This document shows positions 53,756-64,000 of a stretch of 64,000 bases of DNA, piece after piece (position 1 is the first letter of the stretch; every line of letters starts with the position of its first letter). The notes beneath the pieces were generated by a model. It was not told the DNA's origin. It worked only from the letters and a program-made list of their open reading frames with translations, and did not search any database. The translations under genes and the position numbers were made by a program. Source of the stretch: Algoriphagus sp. Y33 (GTDB taxonomy: Bacteria; Bacteroidota; Bacteroidia; Cytophagales; Cyclobacteriaceae); assembly GCF_014838715.1 (NCBI RefSeq), contig NZ_CP061947.1, positions 4,578,001-4,642,000 on the forward strand, given 5' to 3'.

Positions 53756-54211
53756 ATGAACACTAACTTCCACATCTGGAAAAACAACCGCTCCATTTAT
53801 CACAAATTCCTTCAGCACAATTCTCTAGAGCAGCTCAATAAAATACCAGAAGGGTTCAATAATAACTTGATCTGGAATATAGGCCATGTGATCGCCGTTC
53901 AGCAGCGACTGGTGTATGGCTTATCAGGTCTCCCTATGAATATTAGTGATGGGCTATATCAAAAATACAAGCCAGGAACCAAACCCAAACTTGTCGAACC
54001 CATGGAAACAGTGAAGTTATTCAAAGACCTGTTGATTTCTCCTATCGATCAAACTATCAGAGATTTCGAATCCGGAAAATTTCAAAACTATAACGAATAC
54101 ACAACTTCCAAAGGATTTCATCTAGCTAGTGCCGCTGATGCGATTTCATTCAATAATTACCATGAAGCATTACACTTGGGCACAATGGTAAGTCTCTTAA
54201 AACTAATCTGA
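53756..54211 (+). CDS. DinB family protein
   Basis: The 151-residue protein forms the DinB-type four-helix bundle. The three metal-binding His are placed as usual: one in WNIGHVIAVQQRL (about 47) and two in NNYHEALHLGTM (about 138 and 142). Family members include bacillithiol transferases and related thiol-dependent enzymes, but the substrate here is unknown. It lies 20 bp after cbpM and 9 bp before the VOC gene, so it may share a transcript. Confidence 0.88.
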   Translation: MNTNFHIWKNNRSIYHKFLQHNSLEQLNKIPEGFNNNLIWNIGHVIAVQQRLVYGLSGLPMNISDGLYQKYKPGTKPKLVEPMETVKLFKDLLISPIDQTIRDFESGKFQNYNEYTTSKGFHLASAADAISFNNYHEALHLGTMVSLLKLI

Positions 54212-54220
54212 ATCATAGCC

Positions 54221-54712
54221 ATGAACCGGTCAATTCTTTTCTTATCTGCAATCTCTGCGTCTTTTGGTCTAGGATTCTTTTTCAATTCCTTAGTTGAAAA
54301 AAGACCGATACGAACACAGGAAAAACCAACGGGCACAGAGACCAGTTTGGGAGCATTCTCAATTAGCCTCAGTGTAAAAGATCTAGCTGCATCTCAAGAA
54401 TTCTATGAAACTCTTGGCTTTTCTGATTTCGCCGGAGACATGAAGGCTAATTATCTAATTATGAAAAACGGTAATGCATTAATCGGTCTATTTGAGGGTA
54501 TGTTTGAAGGCAATATGCTAACATTTAATCCGGGCTGGGATGAAAATGCACAGGAAATCAAAGAATTCCGGGATGTGAGGGTAATCCAAAATCATCTCAA
54601 GTCCAAGAACATTGAAATCATGAATGAAGCGGATGAAAGTAGTTCTGGACCCGCCAGCTTTTTGGTAAAAGACCCGGATGGAAATTTGATCTTGGTTGAT
54701 CAACATCGCTAG
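54221..54712 (+). CDS. Membrane-anchored VOC (glyoxalase-like) protein
   Basis: The 163-residue protein starts with a single hydrophobic segment (MNRSILFLSAISASFGLGFF), unusual for this family, followed by a linker rich in Lys/Thr/Glu and a VOC domain from about residue 46: ISLSVKDLAASQEFYETLGF to the end, with PASFLVKDPDGNLILVDQHR. VOC proteins are dioxygenases, isomerases or resistance proteins; the substrate is unknown. The anchor may place it in the periplasm. It follows DinB by 9 bp and precedes a methyltransferase gene by 33 bp. Confidence 0.8.
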   Translation: MNRSILFLSAISASFGLGFFFNSLVEKRPIRTQEKPTGTETSLGAFSISLSVKDLAASQEFYETLGFSDFAGDMKANYLIMKNGNALIGLFEGMFEGNMLTFNPGWDENAQEIKEFRDVRVIQNHLKSKNIEIMNEADESSSGPASFLVKDPDGNLILVDQHR

Positions 54713-54745
54713 TTTTTATGCAGTTCACATAGTAATCCCCTCCCA

Positions 54746-55477
54746 ATGAATAAATCTACTATAGAAGAAATCCGCAAAAGATTCGATAATGATGTAGAAC
54801 GGTTTTCCAACCTTGATACAGGACAGGTAGCGACTATCGATGCCAAAGTATCTCTGGAGCTAATCACTGAAGCAGCAAAGCGAATAGTCCCATATGCCAT
54901 TTCTGTCCTAGACGTAGGGTGCGGAGCGGGGAACTATACGCTGATGATGCTATCTAAACTGCCTTCGCTAAACTGTGCCTTAGTAGACCTGAGCAGTAAA
55001 ATGCTTGAAAAAGCCATGGAACGAGTCTCCGCAAAAACCAATGGAAATGTATCTGGCTTCAATGGAGATATTCGCGATATTATTCTTCCGGAGGAAAGTT
55101 TTGACATCATCCTAGCCGGAGCAGTTTTGCATCATTTACGTGATGATGAAGATTGGGAAAGTACCTTTGCAAAGCTCTTTAAGCTTCTCAAACCAGGAGG
55201 ATGCCTGATGATTTCTGATTTGATCACTCAAGATACAGACATGCTTAATGAGTATACTTGGGAGTGCTATGGGGATTATCTTGAAAGCGTCGGTGGGAAG
55301 GAATACCGCAAAAAAGTGCTAACCTATGTGGCAAAGGAAGACTCTCCTCGATCCATGAACTACCAACTGGAACTGATGAAGAAAGTAGGCTTCAGTAAGG
55401 TGGAAATCCTGCACAAAAACATGTGCTTCGGAACTTTTGGCGGAACCAAAGAGAAGGCAGGTCACTGGGTTGAGTGA
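54746..55477 (+). CDS. Class I SAM-dependent methyltransferase
   Basis: The 243-residue protein has the Rossmann-type methyltransferase fold. Motif I is VLDVGCGAGNYTLMML (about 57-72), motif II follows in CALVDLSSKMLEKA, the acidic loop is FNGDIRD, and motif IV is ILAGAVLHHL. The C-terminal part 'GTFGGTKEKAGHW' closes the domain. The methylated substrate cannot be read. It is the last gene before a MITE-like element. Confidence 0.9.
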   Translation: MNKSTIEEIRKRFDNDVERFSNLDTGQVATIDAKVSLELITEAAKRIVPYAISVLDVGCGAGNYTLMMLSKLPSLNCALVDLSSKMLEKAMERVSAKTNGNVSGFNGDIRDIILPEESFDIILAGAVLHHLRDDEDWESTFAKLFKLLKPGGCLMISDLITQDTDMLNEYTWECYGDYLESVGGKEYRKKVLTYVAKEDSPRSMNYQLELMKKVGFSKVEILHKNMCFGTFGGTKEKAGHWVE

Positions 55478-55825
55478 GGTAAGCGTGGTAAATCGGCCAG
55501 AATTTTAGAAATCTCATAGTTCTTTGTCCCATAGTGCACTCTCTCATTTTTGATACCCGTTGATCAAGTTTAGGGTAATTTAAATTCTCATTTTTTCTAT
55601 CTTAGAAAAAGTACTGACTTTAACCCGGATTTTGGATTAGGTTTCGTTAAGAGACCATTAATTGCAATAAAATCAGGCTGTTTGGAGACTGGGTCCGCCG
55701 CGGCGGATATGGTGAAGTCGAAAATTGCAACGCAGTGACTGATTTTGAAGCAATTATTGGTCTCAATAACTTGTACGCCGTGACGTAGAAATGCTAATGC
55801 ATAATGCGGGCTTAAACCCAACCCC
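55478..55825. other. 348-bp intergenic region, mostly a MITE-like element
   Basis: The first 140 bp show no clear structure. The rest is the 198-bp inverted-repeat element (55619-55816), which ends 9 bp before the DUF5009 start codon. There is no RNA gene or convincing short protein; a 76-codon minus frame lies over the element and is not called. Confidence 0.6.
55619..55816. mobile_element. MITE-like element with terminal inverted repeats
   Basis: The ends are imperfect inverted repeats of about 22 bp: the left begins TTTAACCCGGATTTTGG at 55619, and the right arm reads TTTAAGCCCGCATTATG on the other strand. The inside has further matching arms: GAGACCATTAATTGC (55651-55665) with GCAATTATTGGTCTC (55750-55764), AAAATCAG with CTGATTTT (55739-55746), and a 14-bp perfect palindrome TCCGCCGCGGCGGA at 55694-55707. 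It has no transposase. Copies would be moved by a transposase elsewhere, but neither a parent nor a target duplication is clear here. Confidence 0.6.
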
Positions 55826-56932
55826 ATGAGTGAGCTGAAACTTTCTGGCCAAAACAGGCTAGTTTCCCTAGATGTATTCCGAGGCTTGACTATGTTTTTG
55901 CTGGTAGCAGAAGCCGCTTCGGTCTACCATACACTACTTGAAGCCAATCCCGAAGGAACATTCCTTCATAATTTTTTCATTCAATTCACCCATCATCCTT
56001 GGAACGGGCTTAGGTTCTGGGACTTGATTCAGCCTTTTTTCATGTTTATAGTTGGTGTAGCTATGCCATTTTCCTTGAATAAACGAATGGCAAAAGAAGG
56101 TGATAAAGGAAAAGTGACACAACATATATTCAAGAGATGCTTGCTGCTATTTCTATTCGGCACAGGTCTTCATTGTGTGTATGCCGGGGAATTGGTTTTC
56201 GAACTTTGGAATGTCTTGACTCAATTATCTTTCACCATTTTGATAACCTATTTCTTATTGGATAGCTCATGGAAAGTGCAATTAGGCATTTCGATAAGTT
56301 TGCTTGCGTTGACAGAAATCCTATATAGACTCTATAATCCTGAGGCTCCTTACGAGCATGGAACTAACTTTGGGAATTATATAGATCAGATCCTGATGGG
56401 GAAAATTAATGATGGTGGCTGGGTAGCCATCAACTGTATCCCGACTGCTGCACATACTATATGGGGAGCAATTTGTGGGAATATACTCTTATCCTCAACC
56501 TCTGGAAAAGAAAAGATCAAGGTCTTAGTACTGGCAGGTGTAGTTGCCTTGGCAATTGGATATGGACTTGAGCTATCGGGAATCACTCCTATCGTCAAAC
56601 GGATCAGTACCTCAGCTTTTGCACTTGCTGCAGGCGGCTTGGCAATTCTGGCATTAACATTTTCCTACTGGCTAGTGGACGTCAAAAAGAAAAATTCATG
56701 GGTATTTCCATTTGTGATTGTCGGTATGAATTCCATTTTCATTTACCTTTTTGCAGAGGTGCTGGGACATCGCTGGTTATACGGATTTATCGGGATTTTC
56801 AGCGAGGGTATATTAGATGCGATTGGCATGGGAGAACCCTTCACTGCCGTAATTACTGCGTTTCTAACCTTGGGAACAATGTGGTATTTATGCAATTTTC
56901 TATATAAGAAGAAAATATTTTTCAGGATTTAA
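55826..56932 (+). CDS. DUF5009/HGSNAT-type membrane acyltransferase-like protein
   Basis: The 368-residue protein has about 10 membrane helices. Its N-terminus NRLVSLDVFRGLTMFLLV followed by 'WNGLRFWDLIQPFFMFIVGV' is the signature of DUF5009, related to heparan-alpha-glucosaminide N-acetyltransferase, which acetylates a sugar on the far side of a membrane. The bacterial role is not established; transfer of acyl groups to an envelope glycan is plausible. The start lies 9 bp past the MITE-like element, which could supply or disturb its promoter. Convergent with the PPOX gene. Confidence 0.88.
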   Translation: MSELKLSGQNRLVSLDVFRGLTMFLLVAEAASVYHTLLEANPEGTFLHNFFIQFTHHPWNGLRFWDLIQPFFMFIVGVAMPFSLNKRMAKEGDKGKVTQHIFKRCLLLFLFGTGLHCVYAGELVFELWNVLTQLSFTILITYFLLDSSWKVQLGISISLLALTEILYRLYNPEAPYEHGTNFGNYIDQILMGKINDGGWVAINCIPTAAHTIWGAICGNILLSSTSGKEKIKVLVLAGVVALAIGYGLELSGITPIVKRISTSAFALAAGGLAILALTFSYWLVDVKKKNSWVFPFVIVGMNSIFIYLFAEVLGHRWLYGFIGIFSEGILDAIGMGEPFTAVITAFLTLGTMWYLCNFLYKKKIFFRI

Positions 56933-56971
56933 GAATCAATTACTATATCAATACAAAAGAATAGAAAAAAA

Positions 56972-56999
56972 AGTGTGATCCGGGAGACCGGATCACACT
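56972..56999 (-). terminator. Terminator between convergent genes
   Basis: A 12-bp perfect stem AGTGTGATCCGG / CCGGATCACACT has loop GAGA. On the minus strand it is followed by a long T run (complement of 56965-56972), giving a strong terminator for the PPOX gene. It may also stop the plus-strand transcript. Confidence 0.9.
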
Positions 57000-57020
57000 A
57001 TGAACTTTAAAGCGCCCCAA

Positions 57021-57557
57021 CTACACATTTAAAGTCCCTTCAATGGAATCATCCATTGTTTTTCCGGATATAGCACTGATCAAAATCTTAATCCCCGCTA
57101 CCGTATTTCCATGCTTATTATCCCAATAATATCCACTGTCAGGGACGAATTGTATTACTGATATCCTAGGATCATTTTTCCCTTCGGTAAACCATGCTTT
57201 CACTGTAGGATCCCAAAGTTCTTCAATTTTCGCTTGGTCATAGGTAATTAGTGCATGACCGTTAAGCTCCAAAAAATCAGAGTGCGATGAACCTTGGAAA
57301 TACAACGTTACATCTGTATCTGCTGCTATCTCCATGTTTTTCATACTGTCCTTTGCGCTAAGAAACCAGAGGTTTCCAGCTTCGTCAGTTTTTTGAACAG
57401 ACATGGGACGTGATTTATGAGAATTATTCAGACTTGTAGAAGTCACAAAAAAGCAAGACCCCGATTTATCGATCAATTCTCGGATTTTATGTATTGCTTT
57501 GGCTCCGTCAAGGTTCTCTCTTGTATGCTCCTCCTGGTTTTTATTAATTGAGTCCAT
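57021..57557 (-). CDS. Pyridoxamine 5'-phosphate oxidase family protein (general stress protein 26-like)
   Basis: The 178-residue protein has the FMN-binding split barrel seen in general stress proteins. Visible parts are 'FFVTSTSLNNSHKSRPMSV', GNLWFLSAKDS, TLYFQGSSH and a C-terminal 'WDPTVKAWFTEGKNDPRI', a pattern shared with GSP26 family members. It probably binds FMN or F420 and has a redox role under stress. The leader contains a small hairpin at 57581-57607. It is a single gene with a strong terminator. Confidence 0.87.
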   Translation of the reverse strand: MDSINKNQEEHTRENLDGAKAIHKIRELIDKSGSCFFVTSTSLNNSHKSRPMSVQKTDEAGNLWFLSAKDSMKNMEIAADTDVTLYFQGSSHSDFLELNGHALITYDQAKIEELWDPTVKAWFTEGKNDPRISVIQFVPDSGYYWDNKHGNTVAGIKILISAISGKTMDDSIEGTLNV

Positions 57558-57580
57558 AATAAAGTTGGTTTGAAAATTCA

Positions 57581-57607
57581 GATGAAAACCCAGAATCCGG
57601 GTTCATC
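57581..57607 (-). promoter_or_regulatory. Leader hairpin upstream of the PPOX gene
   Basis: GATGAAAACCC pairs with GGGTTCATC, with one bulged A and a 7-8-nt loop, 24 bp upstream of the ATG. The loop side contains AATCCGGGTT, which also occurs at the MITE-like element end; this may be chance. Confidence 0.3.
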
Positions 57608-57824
57608 TCAAGTAGTGCAAACAGGTTGCCGAAGCTGAAACAAAAGTTAAAAAACTCATTACTTCCCAAAAATCGTGCTCAGGATGCGCTGTAAGAAGGT
57701 AAAGATATTTTTGTCGCTTTGCCCATAAATCCTACCACTTAAAAAGCGCAATATTTATCCCTAAATCGGGGAAATACATCCCTAGAAACATTCACAAAAA
57801 CAAGCCAGTTCTAAAGCAGTAGGA

Positions 57825-58700
57825 CTAACCAAAAAGATCAGAGCTAAGGTATCGATCGCCACGGTCACATGTAATGCAGACAATTAGGCCCTCACTTAAA
57901 GTCCCGGAAAGTTCTATGGCTGCATGAAGTGCTCCGCCACTGCTCATTCCGGCGAGTATACCTTCTTCTCTAGCCATTCTTCGCGTCATCTCAGTTGCCT
58001 GAGCCTCGCTTACATCGATGATTTGATCTACTCTGTTTGAATCAAATATCTTCGGCAGAAATTCCGGAGACCATCTTCTTATTCCTGGAATACTTGATCC
58101 ATCGGTAGGTTGGGTCCCTACAATCTGAATAGCTGAATTCCGTTCTTTCAAATATTTGGAAACGCCCATAATAGTCCCTGTAGTCCCCATAGCCGAAACG
58201 AAATGAGTGATTTCCCCATCAGTATCTTCCCAGATTTCAGGCCCCGTGGTCTTATAATGCGCCAAGTAATTATCCGGGTTTGCAAACTGATCAAGCATCA
58301 AGTATCCCTCTTTGCTCATCTGCTCAGCGAGTGTTCTTGAATACTCTATCGTCTTAGCCGCCGGAGTCAAAATCACTTTTGCCCCATATGCTTCCATAGA
58401 AACAACCCGTTCCTTAGTGGAGTTATCAGGCATAATTAAGGTCATTTCCAATCCTAAAACTTTGGCTACCATGGCCAACGCAATACCTGTATTACCGCTG
58501 GTAGCTTCTACGAGCTTATCCCCAACCTTGATTTCCCCCCGATCCATTGCGCTCCTAAGCATATTATACGCCGCTCTGTCCTTCACACTTCCACCGGGAT
58601 TCTGGCCTTCAAGTTTGCAAAAAATCTTGACCTTTGGATTTACAGGGATATGTTCTAACTGTACTAAAGGGGTATTTCCTATCAGTTCAAATAGCTTCAT
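57825..58700 (-). CDS. cysM: Cysteine synthase, CysM-type
   Basis: The 291-residue PLP enzyme makes L-cysteine from O-acetylserine and sulfide or thiosulfate. Lys40 in NPGGSVKDRAA holds PLP, TSGNTGIALAM binds the substrate, and GTTGTIMGV and SSGGALHAA are the phosphate and PLP loops. The short N-terminus and overall length fit CysM rather than CysK. It overlaps the upstream serine acetyltransferase gene by 14 bp, so the two steps of cysteine synthesis are coupled. Confidence 0.92.
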   Translation of the reverse strand: MKLFELIGNTPLVQLEHIPVNPKVKIFCKLEGQNPGGSVKDRAAYNMLRSAMDRGEIKVGDKLVEATSGNTGIALAMVAKVLGLEMTLIMPDNSTKERVVSMEAYGAKVILTPAAKTIEYSRTLAEQMSKEGYLMLDQFANPDNYLAHYKTTGPEIWEDTDGEITHFVSAMGTTGTIMGVSKYLKERNSAIQIVGTQPTDGSSIPGIRRWSPEFLPKIFDSNRVDQIIDVSEAQATEMTRRMAREEGILAGMSSGGALHAAIELSGTLSEGLIVCITCDRGDRYLSSDLFG

Positions 58701-59532
58701 CGTGGTCGTTTTTGAAAATATACATATCGGTCACAGCTGAATCCGCATGGTACATTTGAGTTTGGTAATAGACTTTACTCTTCGGCGCAACACTTTTGGT
58801 AAGCCACACATTTCCTCCGATCACACTGCCCTTTCCGATAACTGTGCTTCCTCCGAGAATTGTCGCTCCGGAGTAGATCACCACTTCATCTTCAATTGTG
58901 GGATGTCTCTTATTATCCGCATCAGCCTTTTCCACACTCAATGCACCCAAAGTGACTCCCTGATAGATTTTTACATGGCTGCCGATTATAGTAGTTTCCC
59001 CTATCACAACACCCGTACCGTGATCTATGCAGAAATACTGGCCTATTGTAGCACCTGGATGGATATCGATCCCCGTGCGACTGTGAGCGAATTCCGTAAT
59101 CATCCTGGGAATCAGTTTTACACCAAGAACATGCAGTGCGTGTGCAATTCTGTATGCCGCTATGGCGTAAAAACCGGGATAACTTCTAAGAATCTCCGTT
59201 CTCGATTTGGCTGCCGGATCGCCCGCAAACATCGCATCGACATCCTGATGGATCCAATCATACACTTGTTCAAGCTTTGAGAAAAAGACAGCTGATATCT
59301 TTGAGCCAACTCCGTTATGCAAATGTGGATTGCGCTCAAGGATTGAAGAAAGATTGGACTTTAAATCTGCAAGAGAAGCCTCTATTTGAGACTTATCGTT
59401 TATTCTCTCGACAGTATATTCCGGAAAAAGCAAACCAAGCACATCTTCAAAAAACTGCTGAATTGCTTTCGGGGATGGGCATGCTGAGCAATCCTGATGT
59501 GCTTTGTATAGTTTCGAAACAAAAGGCTCCAT
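58687..59532 (-). CDS. cysE: Serine O-acetyltransferase
   Basis: The 281-residue protein makes O-acetylserine from serine and acetyl-CoA. An N-terminal helical domain (about 1-145) is followed by a left-handed beta helix of hexapeptide repeats (about 150-255). Residues IDIHPGATIGQYFCIDHG carry the catalytic His and Asp, and TTIIGSHVKIYQGVTLGA follows. The long N-terminal region is typical of the Bacteroidota/EpsC form. It overlaps cysM by 14 bp, and the two enzymes usually form the cysteine synthase complex. Confidence 0.92.
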   Translation of the reverse strand: MEPFVSKLYKAHQDCSACPSPKAIQQFFEDVLGLLFPEYTVERINDKSQIEASLADLKSNLSSILERNPHLHNGVGSKISAVFFSKLEQVYDWIHQDVDAMFAGDPAAKSRTEILRSYPGFYAIAAYRIAHALHVLGVKLIPRMITEFAHSRTGIDIHPGATIGQYFCIDHGTGVVIGETTIIGSHVKIYQGVTLGALSVEKADADNKRHPTIEDEVVIYSGATILGGSTVIGKGSVIGGNVWLTKSVAPKSKVYYQTQMYHADSAVTDMYIFKNDHDEAI

Positions 59533-59552
59533 GAAAAAGGCGTTAGATGTAT

Positions 59553-60104
59553 TTATAGCACAAAACCCACACGGATCACGTATGGTTCACCGTAGGGCGA
59601 ACGAAGATTGTCATGCAATACATTATAAAGAAAGGTAAAGTTTGCCCCTCCTCTAGATCCAAAGGGAGCGAAATAGCCTCCTCCTAGAAACAAGGCATTT
59701 GACCAGATGCGCTCAAATTGCTCCGAGCGTCTATTAAAATTATCAAAATTGATAGACTCATATTCAGCATGAAGGAAAATATTGGGAAACACGTTGTATC
59801 TACTGAACAAACGCCCCCCGTAAGAGGAGGTCTGTCCACCTATAAATCTTTTGTCATTAAAATATTGATAAGTGATCCCTACTCCCGATGAAAACTTCGG
59901 AGTAATCATTACCCCTACTAATGGGGAAAAGTCTATTAATGTGACCGTTCCAAACTGCATTCCGAAATTGCCTCCATAGTACAAACGATCCTTGAATGCT
60001 ATAGAATCTTCGGGGTAAATCTCCCGCTGGGCAAAGGAAGAAGTTTGAAACAAGGCAAATGCCAAGAAAAATAAGAGGAGATTTTTACTTTTTGACAATG
60101 ACAT
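59553..60104 (-). CDS. Outer-membrane beta-barrel protein
   Basis: The 183-residue protein has a signal peptide (MSLSKSKNLLLFFLAFALFQ, cleavage near FAQ at residue 26) and alternating strands. It ends in VIRVGFVL, a pattern suited to outer-membrane insertion, and contains RLYYGGNFGMQFG. I do not recognise a named family beyond a small OMP barrel. It overlaps the DivIC/FtsB-like gene by 20 bp, so it follows it in the transcript. Cell-envelope link is inferred from that partner. Confidence 0.78.
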   Translation of the reverse strand: MSLSKSKNLLLFFLAFALFQTSSFAQREIYPEDSIAFKDRLYYGGNFGMQFGTVTLIDFSPLVGVMITPKFSSGVGITYQYFNDKRFIGGQTSSYGGRLFSRYNVFPNIFLHAEYESINFDNFNRRSEQFERIWSNALFLGGGYFAPFGSRGGANFTFLYNVLHDNLRSPYGEPYVIRVGFVL

Positions 60105-60372
60105 AGAGGTCTTCAGTATTTTTCTTCATTAAGTACTTTTCACGTGCAAACTTCTCCAAGAGTTCAGGATTACTCATCAATTCCTCGCGTTCGGATTTGA
60201 TTTTCTCCTTACGATTAAGATAAAATTCTTTTTGATCTTCGAGCTGCCCAAGTTTACTACTCAATTTTACTTGATTAACTATGTTATTAGAATCAATAAA
60301 AATCATCCATGCGAGAAAAAAGACTATCCCCAGAAAATAAAAACTCTTAGTGTACTTAAAATATTTGCTCAT
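60085..60372 (-). CDS. Septum formation initiator, DivIC/FtsB-like
   Basis: The 95-residue bitopic protein has a short cytoplasmic N-terminus (MSKYFKYTKS), one membrane helix (about 11-30) and a periplasmic coiled coil (about 35-65, LEDQKEFYLNRKEKIKSERE). The family-typical end is 'LLEKFAREKYLMKKNTEDLYVI', here read in outline. It should join the FtsL-FtsQ-type division complex. It sits downstream of enolase, an arrangement common for ftsB. The downstream OMP gene overlaps it by 20 bp. Confidence 0.9.
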   Translation of the reverse strand: MSKYFKYTKSFYFLGIVFFLAWMIFIDSNNIVNQVKLSSKLGQLEDQKEFYLNRKEKIKSEREELMSNPELLEKFAREKYLMKKNTEDLYVIVKK

Positions 60373-60424
60373 ATCACATGACTATTAGTAGAACTCAAGG
60401 TACAAAAATGATGCAAAAAAAAAG

Positions 60425-60446
60425 ACAGCCCGCCGAGGCGAGCTGT
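60425..60446 (-). terminator. Terminator of enolase
   Basis: A hairpin ACAGCCCGCC / GGCGAGCTGT with one mispair and a very short loop is followed on the minus strand by TTTCTTTTTTTTT (complement of 60411-60424). It lies 26 bp after the eno stop. Confidence 0.7.
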
Positions 60447-60471
60447 TTCTTTAATTTATAATTACCTATTG

Positions 60472-62872
<2,401 letters not shown>

Positions 62873-62938
62873 TTTGCTAAATAATTGCCCAAAGTTAAAT
62901 ATTTATTGGGAAGGAAGATAAATGAAAAGGGTATAAAA

Positions 62939-62966
62939 AAAGGATTGAACAAATGTCCAATCCTTT
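62939..62966 (-). terminator. Terminator of the rpoA-rplQ transcript
   Basis: A 9-bp stem AAAGGATTG / CAATCCTTT with a 10-nt loop is followed by a T run on the minus strand (complement of 62935-62941). It lies 25 bp after the rplQ stop. Confidence 0.8.
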
Positions 62967-62990
62967 CAATATCTTAAAGTCACTGATCAC

Positions 62991-63545
62991 TTATTTGTTA
63001 TCAGTTTCTTCTTCAACTGAGTCAGCGGAAGCTTCAGGAGCCTTAGGCTCTTCTGCAGTTTTAGCCTGAGCTTCTTCTTGTGTGGCCTCTGCTTTTGCAG
63101 TATCCTCAGAACCAGCCGATTTGCCAGAACCTCTACGAGATCTTCTGGTAGATTTCTTAGCCGGTTTCGCATCTTTCAACATCAATTCGTTGAAATCCAC
63201 TAATTCGATGATACACATTTCGGCGTTATCACCTAATCTAAACCCAGTTTTAATAATTCTGGTATATCCACCCGGACGGGTAGCTACCTTAGAGATTACT
63301 TCACCGAAAAGTTCGATGATAGCTTCCTTATTTTTCAAATAAGCGAAAGCCATCCGTCTATTATGCGTAGTATCTTCTTTAGCTCTTGTCACCAGTGGCT
63401 CCAAATACTTCTTCAATTCTTTTGCCTTGGCAAGCGTGGTTGAGATACGCTTGTGAAGAATCAGCGAAGTTGCCATATTAGAAAGCATTGCTTTTCTATG
63501 AGCGGCCTTCCTTCCAAGGTGGTTAAATTTCTTACCGTGTCTCAT
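62991..63545 (-). CDS. rplQ: 50S ribosomal protein L17
   Basis: The first ~120 residues are standard L17: [40 protein letters not shown] and [19 protein letters not shown]. The 184-residue protein then has a low-complexity Ala/Glu/Ser/Lys tail (about 125-184) that is often seen in Bacteroidota. It closes the alpha operon and follows rpoA by 6 bp. Confidence 0.98.
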   Translation of the reverse strand: MRHGKKFNHLGRKAAHRKAMLSNMATSLILHKRISTTLAKAKELKKYLEPLVTRAKEDTTHNRRMAFAYLKNKEAIIELFGEVISKVATRPGGYTRIIKTGFRLGDNAEMCIIELVDFNELMLKDAKPAKKSTRRSRRGSGKSAGSEDTAKAEATQEEAQAKTAEEPKAPEASADSVEEETDNK

Positions 63546-63551
63546 TATTAG

Positions 63552-64000
63552 TTATTCTTCATCAAGTTTATACTTAGAAATATCCATCCCGAAGGTCAGG
63601 CTTTTTTCTTGGATAAGTTGCTCAAGTTCAGCTAGGGACTTCTTCCCAAAATTTCGGAATTTCATCATATCAGAAATCTCAAGTTTGGCAAGGTCACCCA
63701 AAGTCTTCACATCAGCAGCTTTAAGACAATTGAACGCTCTAACCGAAAGGTCAAGATCAGCCAATGAAGTCTTAAGAAGCTTCCTCATATGCAAGAACTC
63801 TTCGTCAATTGGTTCCGGCTCCGCTACTCCTGTTGAATCCAAAACCATAGTTTGGTCAGAGAACAACATAAAGTGCTGGATAAGGATTTTGGCAGATTCC
63901 TGAAGCGCTTTTTCCGGGTGGATAGAGCCGTCAGTGGAAACTTCCATGATCAACTTTTCGAAGTCAGTCTTCTGTTCTACACGCGTATTCTCAACGCTGT
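63552..64000 (-). CDS. rpoA: DNA-directed RNA polymerase subunit alpha, C-terminal part
   Basis: The gene enters from the right edge, so only the last ~148 codons are visible. Reading from the edge gives [20 protein letters not shown], the end of the N-terminal domain. The C-terminal domain has [20 protein letters not shown] and [19 protein letters not shown], which contact the UP element and activators. It precedes rplQ by 6 bp in the usual alpha operon order. The N-terminal assembly domain is outside the window. Confidence 0.97.
   Translation of the reverse strand, partial: SVENTRVEQKTDFEKLIMEVSTDGSIHPEKALQESAKILIQHFMLFSDQTMVLDSTGVAEPEPIDEEFLHMRKLLKTSLADLDLSVRAFNCLKAADVKTLGDLAKLEISDMMKFRNFGKKSLAELEQLIQEKSLTFGMDISKYKLDEE

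Noticed and set aside
55597..55827. 76-codon minus-strand frame in the MITE-like element
   Set aside because: Explained by the inverted-repeat structure; no homologous pattern or start signal.
57581..57607. Possible relation of the PPOX leader hairpin to the MITE ends
   Set aside because: Only about 10 bp (AATCCGGGTT) are shared, which is too little to claim a copy; kept as a hairpin only.
58747..59280. 177-codon plus-strand frame antisense to cysE
   Set aside because: Shadow of the serine acetyltransferase, which has all its motifs.

Overview
The window comes from the chromosome of a Bacteroidota bacterium, most likely order Cytophagales, family Cyclobacteriaceae (Algoriphagus-like). This is inference. 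It rests on a SusC/SusD pair with a hybrid two-component regulator, a lipidated TamA homologue (TamL) next to TamB, an ExbB-ExbD-ExbD operon, L17 with a long C-terminal tail, promoters of the TTG/TAnnTTTG type, weak Shine-Dalgarno sequences, and a moderate G+C content. No plasmid, phage or CRISPR genes are seen. Most of the window is ordinary chromosome, with a few accessory spots.

Layout: 1-3733 holds the start of an Nnr-like gene, an MFS permease, and a TonB-energising ExbB/ExbD operon. 4387-15266 is a compact polysaccharide utilisation locus: a GH30-type lipoprotein glycosidase, SusD and SusC on the minus strand, with a 1356-residue hybrid two-component sensor divergently on the plus strand. 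15398-17553 is a 2.1 kb accessory patch beside tRNA-Ser(GGA). It carries a papain-like peptidase candidate and a 59-residue helical protein, and is bracketed by a 12-bp copy of the tRNA 3' end. 17750-23921 is a minus-strand run with frequent 1-4 bp junctions: two membrane glycosyltransferases, a polysaccharide deacetylase, a PP2C-type phosphatase, TatD and type I asparaginase. It is divergent from ruvC. 24592-29091 holds a beta-barrel protein, a Crp/Fnr regulator, small conserved genes and a K+/H+ antiporter.

29036-41063 is an iron-acquisition region. A Xus-like operon (TonB receptor, DUF4374 lipoprotein, small membrane proteins, PepSY reductase) is followed by a second receptor-PepSY pair. 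Both transcription units have a Fur-type palindrome placed between the -33 and -7 promoter elements. 41487-52412 carries a purple-acid-phosphatase-like protein, TamB, TamL and a DUF4153 membrane protein. 52523-56932 carries CbpA/CbpM, DinB, a VOC protein, a methyltransferase, a MITE-like 198-bp element and a DUF5009-type membrane acyltransferase. 57021-64000 is core metabolism and translation: PPOX protein, CysM, CysE, an OMP, a DivIC/FtsB-like protein, enolase, CarA, L17 and the C-terminal part of RpoA.

The most unusual items are the tRNA-Ser mini-island, the MITE-like element with a solo end elsewhere in the window, a second dispersed repeat pair (37184 and 50437), and the apparent lack of a normal start codon for the full-length TamB signal anchor. 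Domain assignments were made by reading motifs; no database search was run.
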